Of a DNA stretch of 33,251 nt, positions 30,711 through 33,251 are shown one piece after another. The stretch's first letter is position 1. Each line of letters opens with the position of its first letter. The DNA is from an archaeon (lineage in GTDB: Archaea > Thermoproteota > Nitrososphaeria > Nitrososphaerales > CADDZS01). The notes under the pieces were generated by a model. The model was not told where the DNA came from. It ran no database searches and was given only the letters and a program-made list of their open reading frames with translations. A program made the position numbers and the translations under genes. The stretch spans positions 1-33,251 of the forward strand of contig JARCRS010000100.1 in NCBI GenBank assembly GCA_029850555.1. Direction: 5' to 3'.

Positions 30711-31913
30711 TTGTTCGGAAGAAGGAAATCAGACAGCACCGTTACTCAAAATCCCGCCACCGGGGGAAGTGCCTTTGGTTCTACGACGATAGCGTGGAAC
30801 GATCCGGACAAGGAAAATAATGTGATGTGGAAAGTTCCTAGACTGATTCGCCTAAATGACAATATCGTAGTGAGAGAAGACGAGACAGCTATTTTTTACA
30901 GAGACGGCAAGGTTTTGACTTATTTTGATCAGCCGAATCGATATGCTCTAACAGATTTCAACGCACCCGTTGTGGGCGGTCTTCTCAAGTTCTTCACTGG
31001 AGTACAGCAGCAAGCCGAAGTATTCTACATCAAAAAAATATACATGGACGGAAAATATGGCAGTACCCAACCCTACCAATTCACAGATCCCACATTTGGT
31101 ATTGTGAATTTGCGAATTTTTGGCGAATACAGATGGAGGATCTCTTCTCCTGAGAATTTCATCAACCAGTTTGTTGGCACTTTAAACATGGAGACATCAG
31201 ATCAAGTAGAGGCTAGACTACGAGAGCAGCTTGTAATTTTGGTTTACAACGCAATCGGCAAAATGAAAAGTCAAGGAATGAAGGTCACCGATCTTGCCAT
31301 GAATCTGCCTAACATCGAACAAGTTGTTCTTTCACTCTCGCCACAAAATTTTGGTCAATATGGAATCGAGATTAACAAAATATCAGGACTTACAATTAGT
31401 CTGCCGGATGAAGTCCAGAAAGCCATCGATACTAGGTCAGAAATGGGAGTCCTCGGCGTGAACTACATGCAGTACCAGGTCGGCCAGGCTGTAGTCGATG
31501 CCGCGAAGAATACTTCTGGCACTGCGGGAATCGGCGCAGGCTTGGGTGTAGGACTCGGAGCTGGAGTGGGTGTAGGGGGCGCACTAGGGGGAGCCATGGC
31601 TCAAGGTATGTACCAGCAACCGACGAAAAATTGCATAAAATGTGGCTCGCTGATTCCCATGGGTAACGCATTTTGTCCGAACTGCGGAGCAAGCCAAGCT
31701 TCAGGGTCCTCTTCCGCAACTCAACAACAGCAGCCAGGAACAGGAGCAGTATGTGCCCAGTGTGGGCACGCTCTTCCTTCAGGGGTGAAATTCTGCCCGA
31801 ATTGCGGAGCAGCTGTTGCCCAGCAGAGTTCGCAAGCAAGGGTTTGTCCGAATTGCGGAACTGCAATAACTGCCGGGACAAAATTCTGTCCTAACTGTGG
31901 CACAAAGCTATAA
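30711..31913 (+). CDS. SPFH-domain protein with C-terminal zinc ribbons (virion-core-protein-like)
   Basis: The 400-aa protein has an N-terminal SPFH/band-7-like region (about 25-245, with VPRLIRLNDNIVVREDETAI, FGIVNLRIFGEYRWRISSPE and PDEVQKAIDTRSEMGVLG). A Gly/Ala/Val-rich segment follows (about 265-300), and then three CxxC-x(n)-CxxC zinc ribbons: CIKCGSLIPMGNAFCPNC, CAQCGHALPSGVKFCPNC and CPNCGTAITAGTKFCPNC. This architecture is seen in proteins called virion-core-protein-like or YdjI-like, which in Bacillus work with a PspA-type protein at stressed membranes. A membrane-stress or scaffold role is inferred. It starts with TTG at 30711, 32 nt after the helical gene. Confidence 0.82.
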   Translation: MFGRRKSDSTVTQNPATGGSAFGSTTIAWNDPDKENNVMWKVPRLIRLNDNIVVREDETAIFYRDGKVLTYFDQPNRYALTDFNAPVVGGLLKFFTGVQQQAEVFYIKKIYMDGKYGSTQPYQFTDPTFGIVNLRIFGEYRWRISSPENFINQFVGTLNMETSDQVEARLREQLVILVYNAIGKMKSQGMKVTDLAMNLPNIEQVVLSLSPQNFGQYGIEINKISGLTISLPDEVQKAIDTRSEMGVLGVNYMQYQVGQAVVDAAKNTSGTAGIGAGLGVGLGAGVGVGGALGGAMAQGMYQQPTKNCIKCGSLIPMGNAFCPNCGASQASGSSSATQQQQPGTGAVCAQCGHALPSGVKFCPNCGAAVAQQSSQARVCPNCGTAITAGTKFCPNCGTKL

Positions 31914-31941
31914 AACTCGAATCATCGAAAAAGGGATAAAT

Positions 31942-31966
31942 CACTCTTCTCATCACAAGAAGAGTG
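31942..31966 (+). terminator. Perfect 9-bp hairpin after the SPFH gene
   Basis: CACTCTTCT (31942-31950), a 7-nt loop and AGAAGAGTG (31958-31966) form a perfect stem 28 nt past the SPFH stop. It lies immediately before the next gene. It would bury a possible GTG start at 31964, which supports the ATG at 31976 as the real one. It may stop readthrough or tune the downstream gene. Confidence 0.4.
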
Positions 31967-31975
31967 GGTAAACTA

Positions 31976-32425
31976 ATGACTGATGGAAGATATTATTGGA
32001 TATTCATCGCGATTGCTGCCGTCCCGCCAACTGCGATTTGCGCATTGTCCTACTCATCTCTTGCAAATTCTGGGATTATTCTAAGCTTCATAAGTAACCT
32101 CTCTTATCCATTGGTTTCTCTATATCTAGTGCTTACTACGTTCAGCTTGTTTTGCTACTTTGCCCTAAAACTGGATGATAAGAATAGAGCAGGGCCTTTG
32201 ATCGGTCTTATCGGGGCCATCGAACTACTCTCTTTCGTGCTTACCTACCTTGCGGGACCTATAGTCATTGGATCAGTTCCTCCGATTCTTCTACCACTGA
32301 TCTCTTTTTTCCCATTTGTCTTTATGATTGTCTTGGGTTCTATCATAGTTGAATTGGCTCCGCCTGGACTACCTAGCTCTAGCCAGCACGTTCAAAATGA
32401 TCCTCCCATAGATCCAATGGATTGA
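31976..32425 (+). CDS. Hypothetical four-TM membrane protein
   Basis: From the ATG at 31976 the protein has 149 residues and four predicted spans: YYWIFIAIAAVPPTAICALS, NLSYPLVSLYLVLTTFSLFC, LIGLIGAIELLSFVLTYLAG and PPILLPLISFFPFVFMIVLG. A Pro-rich polar tail ends PPIDPMD. No conserved charged or metal-binding residues stand out in the spans, and I do not recognise the family. It follows the SPFH gene in the same direction, separated by the hairpin, so shared transcription is possible. Confidence 0.6.
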   Translation: MTDGRYYWIFIAIAAVPPTAICALSYSSLANSGIILSFISNLSYPLVSLYLVLTTFSLFCYFALKLDDKNRAGPLIGLIGAIELLSFVLTYLAGPIVIGSVPPILLPLISFFPFVFMIVLGSIIVELAPPGLPSSSQHVQNDPPIDPMD

Positions 32426-32515
32426 GACAATTTCAAAAGTATCGAACGAATTTTCATCGCAATGAATTCCTGATATTTCTAACGACAGCTTGTTCAATAA
32501 CCTTGAACTGTTTTG

Positions 32516-33042
32516 TGACAAGTCCGTGTTGATGGGCCGCCGCTACAAAGTTAGTCAAGAACGCATAGTACTGCAACGAGAGCTGAGGAATAGAGCCGTA
32601 TGAAAAACAGTACGGCCAAAAGTCGATATTAAGACCGTCCGCATTATCTATGATTGCTTGATTTATATCGCTGGAACATGTCAGTTGACATGGCTTGCTG
32701 GGATGGACCGTACACGAATGGTAGTCCAACTTGCAGCGGCGGAGCATTTTGGAACTTTAAATTGGAATCACAATCAGGCATTGATCTGATTCTCTCTATG
32801 CAAACATATGATACTAGCGCGGCAAGTTTTCAGAACATTATACAGGAGACTCTGAATTACGTGCCTAGATCGCAATTAGCGACGGGATTTCAAACGCAAA
32901 GCCAAAACGACGCAAGCCTTTCTCAGCAATTCGCGTTTCTTGAAAGCAATACAATCCAATCGGTTATGATATGCCATCTTACGCGCAGCCTATGCTGAAT
33001 GCATACTGGAGCAATACGATATCCTACTTGAGTGGCGCTTGA
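32516..33042 (+). pseudogene. Glycoside-hydrolase-like pseudogene broken by a small inversion and a frameshift
   Basis: On the plus strand from about 32679 a frame encodes MSVDMACWDGPYTNGSPTCS then FWNFKLESQSGIDLILSMQ and LNYVPRSQLATGFQTQ. Directly to its left, the minus strand (32683 down to 32516) encodes INQAIIDNADGLNIDFWPY and then FLTNFVAAAHQHGL, which would naturally precede it. Flipping the segment between TGACA (32516-32520) and TGTCA (32679-32683) brings the two parts together as HGL-SVDM, apart from a 1-base frame difference. A further base is missing at about 32973; restoring it extends the protein with PSYAQPMLNAYWSNTISYLS to a stop at 33040-33042. DGLNIDF resembles the barrel-strand motif of GH18-type enzymes; the family is uncertain. 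Confidence 0.6.
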
Positions 33043-33137
33043 AAGCTAAACTTGAAAGAATGACAGAGCTTTTCGCAAGCGCTTCCAGCTCAAAGAAGAT
33101 AGCACAATAGTATGGGATCTCGAGCGGAGGGATTAGG

Positions 33138-33251
33138 CGCCTCGGGTGAGATTTGAACTCACGATCGGCAAAGCCGAAACGGCTGTCTGCCCTTTCAGTC
33201 TCACACTTCTGAATTAGATAGCAAGCCGTCGCCCTACCAGGCTAGGCGACC
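33138..33251 (-). tRNA. tRNA-Ser(GCT) with a 34-nt intron (5' end cut by window edge)
   Basis: Read on the minus strand, the visible part starts in the acceptor stem (GG) and continues TC, D stem GCCT/GGGC, anticodon stem ACGGC/GCCGT, and loop TTGCTA + intron + A (anticodon GCT). A long variable arm CGGC-TTT-GCCG, the T arm GTGAG-TTCAAAT-CTCAC, the acceptor CCGAGGC and discriminator G follow. The long variable arm and G73 fit serine. The intron (33185-33218) lies between positions 37 and 38, the canonical archaeal site cut by the splicing endonuclease. CCA is not encoded. The first five bases lie outside the window. Confidence 0.9.
33185..33218 (-). other. tRNA intron at 37/38
   Basis: The 34-nt insertion lies between A37 and A38 of the serine tRNA. 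Removing it restores a 7-nt anticodon loop, TTGCTAA, on a perfect 5-bp stem. Confidence 0.85.

Noticed and set aside
32454-32747. 97-codon minus-strand frame as a separate gene
   Set aside because: Only 32516-32683 looks protein-like, and it fits as the inverted part of the plus-strand pseudogene; the ends are unrelated.

Overview
The window looks archaeal and most likely comes from a TACK lineage, possibly a Thaumarchaeota-related one. The evidence is an ESCRT-III/Vps4-type (Cdv) division cluster, a serine tRNA with an intron at the canonical 37/38 position and no encoded CCA, an archaeal-type AspRS, TATA-like boxes with short or absent leaders, several TTG starts, Lrp/AsnC regulators and a flavin/F420-type luciferase-like oxidoreductase. 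The lineage is an inference; the window has no rRNA to settle it. I saw no CRISPR array.

Left part (1-9460), mostly minus strand. A secreted PNGase A-like protein is cut by the left edge. pyrF follows on the plus strand, with a Lys-to-Met change at a catalytic position. Then come a 36-aa membrane peptide coupled to an all-helical protein of unknown function, a C2H2 zinc-finger protein, the E1-beta and E1-alpha subunits of a 2-oxoacid dehydrogenase (no E2/E3 here), an inositol-monophosphatase-family enzyme, a four-CBS protein with an extra C-terminal domain, a PPOX-fold flavoprotein and a stand-alone AsnC ligand-binding domain.

Mobile part (about 9542-11858). A 2.3-kb element has 17-bp imperfect terminal inverted repeats and is flanked by a 7-bp direct repeat. 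It carries two unrelated transposases, an IS110-type DEDD enzyme and an IS6/IS240-like DDE enzyme, whose genes overlap by 4 nt. The leader of the IS110 gene is a candidate source of a bridge RNA.

Middle part (11988-20173). Genes here are a dolichol-phosphate-mannose-synthase-like glycosyltransferase, an Lrp regulator followed by a luciferase-like oxidoreductase, a degenerate tRNA-like sequence, an OBG/YchF-like GTPase with a TGS domain, a metallo-beta-lactamase nuclease and ileS.

Division cluster (20590-23973). An ESCRT-III protein, a small unknown ORF, a CdvB-like ESCRT-III protein with a C-terminal winged helix, and the CdvC/Vps4 ATPase lie in one direction. CdvA is not present in the window. 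The spacers and leader hold several inverted repeats. aspS converges on cdvC with overlapping stop codons.

Right part (25377-33251). It holds a Zn-binding putative RNA-binding protein, a frameshifted C-terminal relic of an APC permease next to an intact APC permease, about 1 kb without a convincing gene, a membrane protein, a helical protein plus an SPFH/zinc-ribbon protein, a four-TM protein, a glycosidase-like pseudogene broken by a small inversion and a frameshift, and an intron-containing tRNA-Ser(GCT) cut by the right edge.
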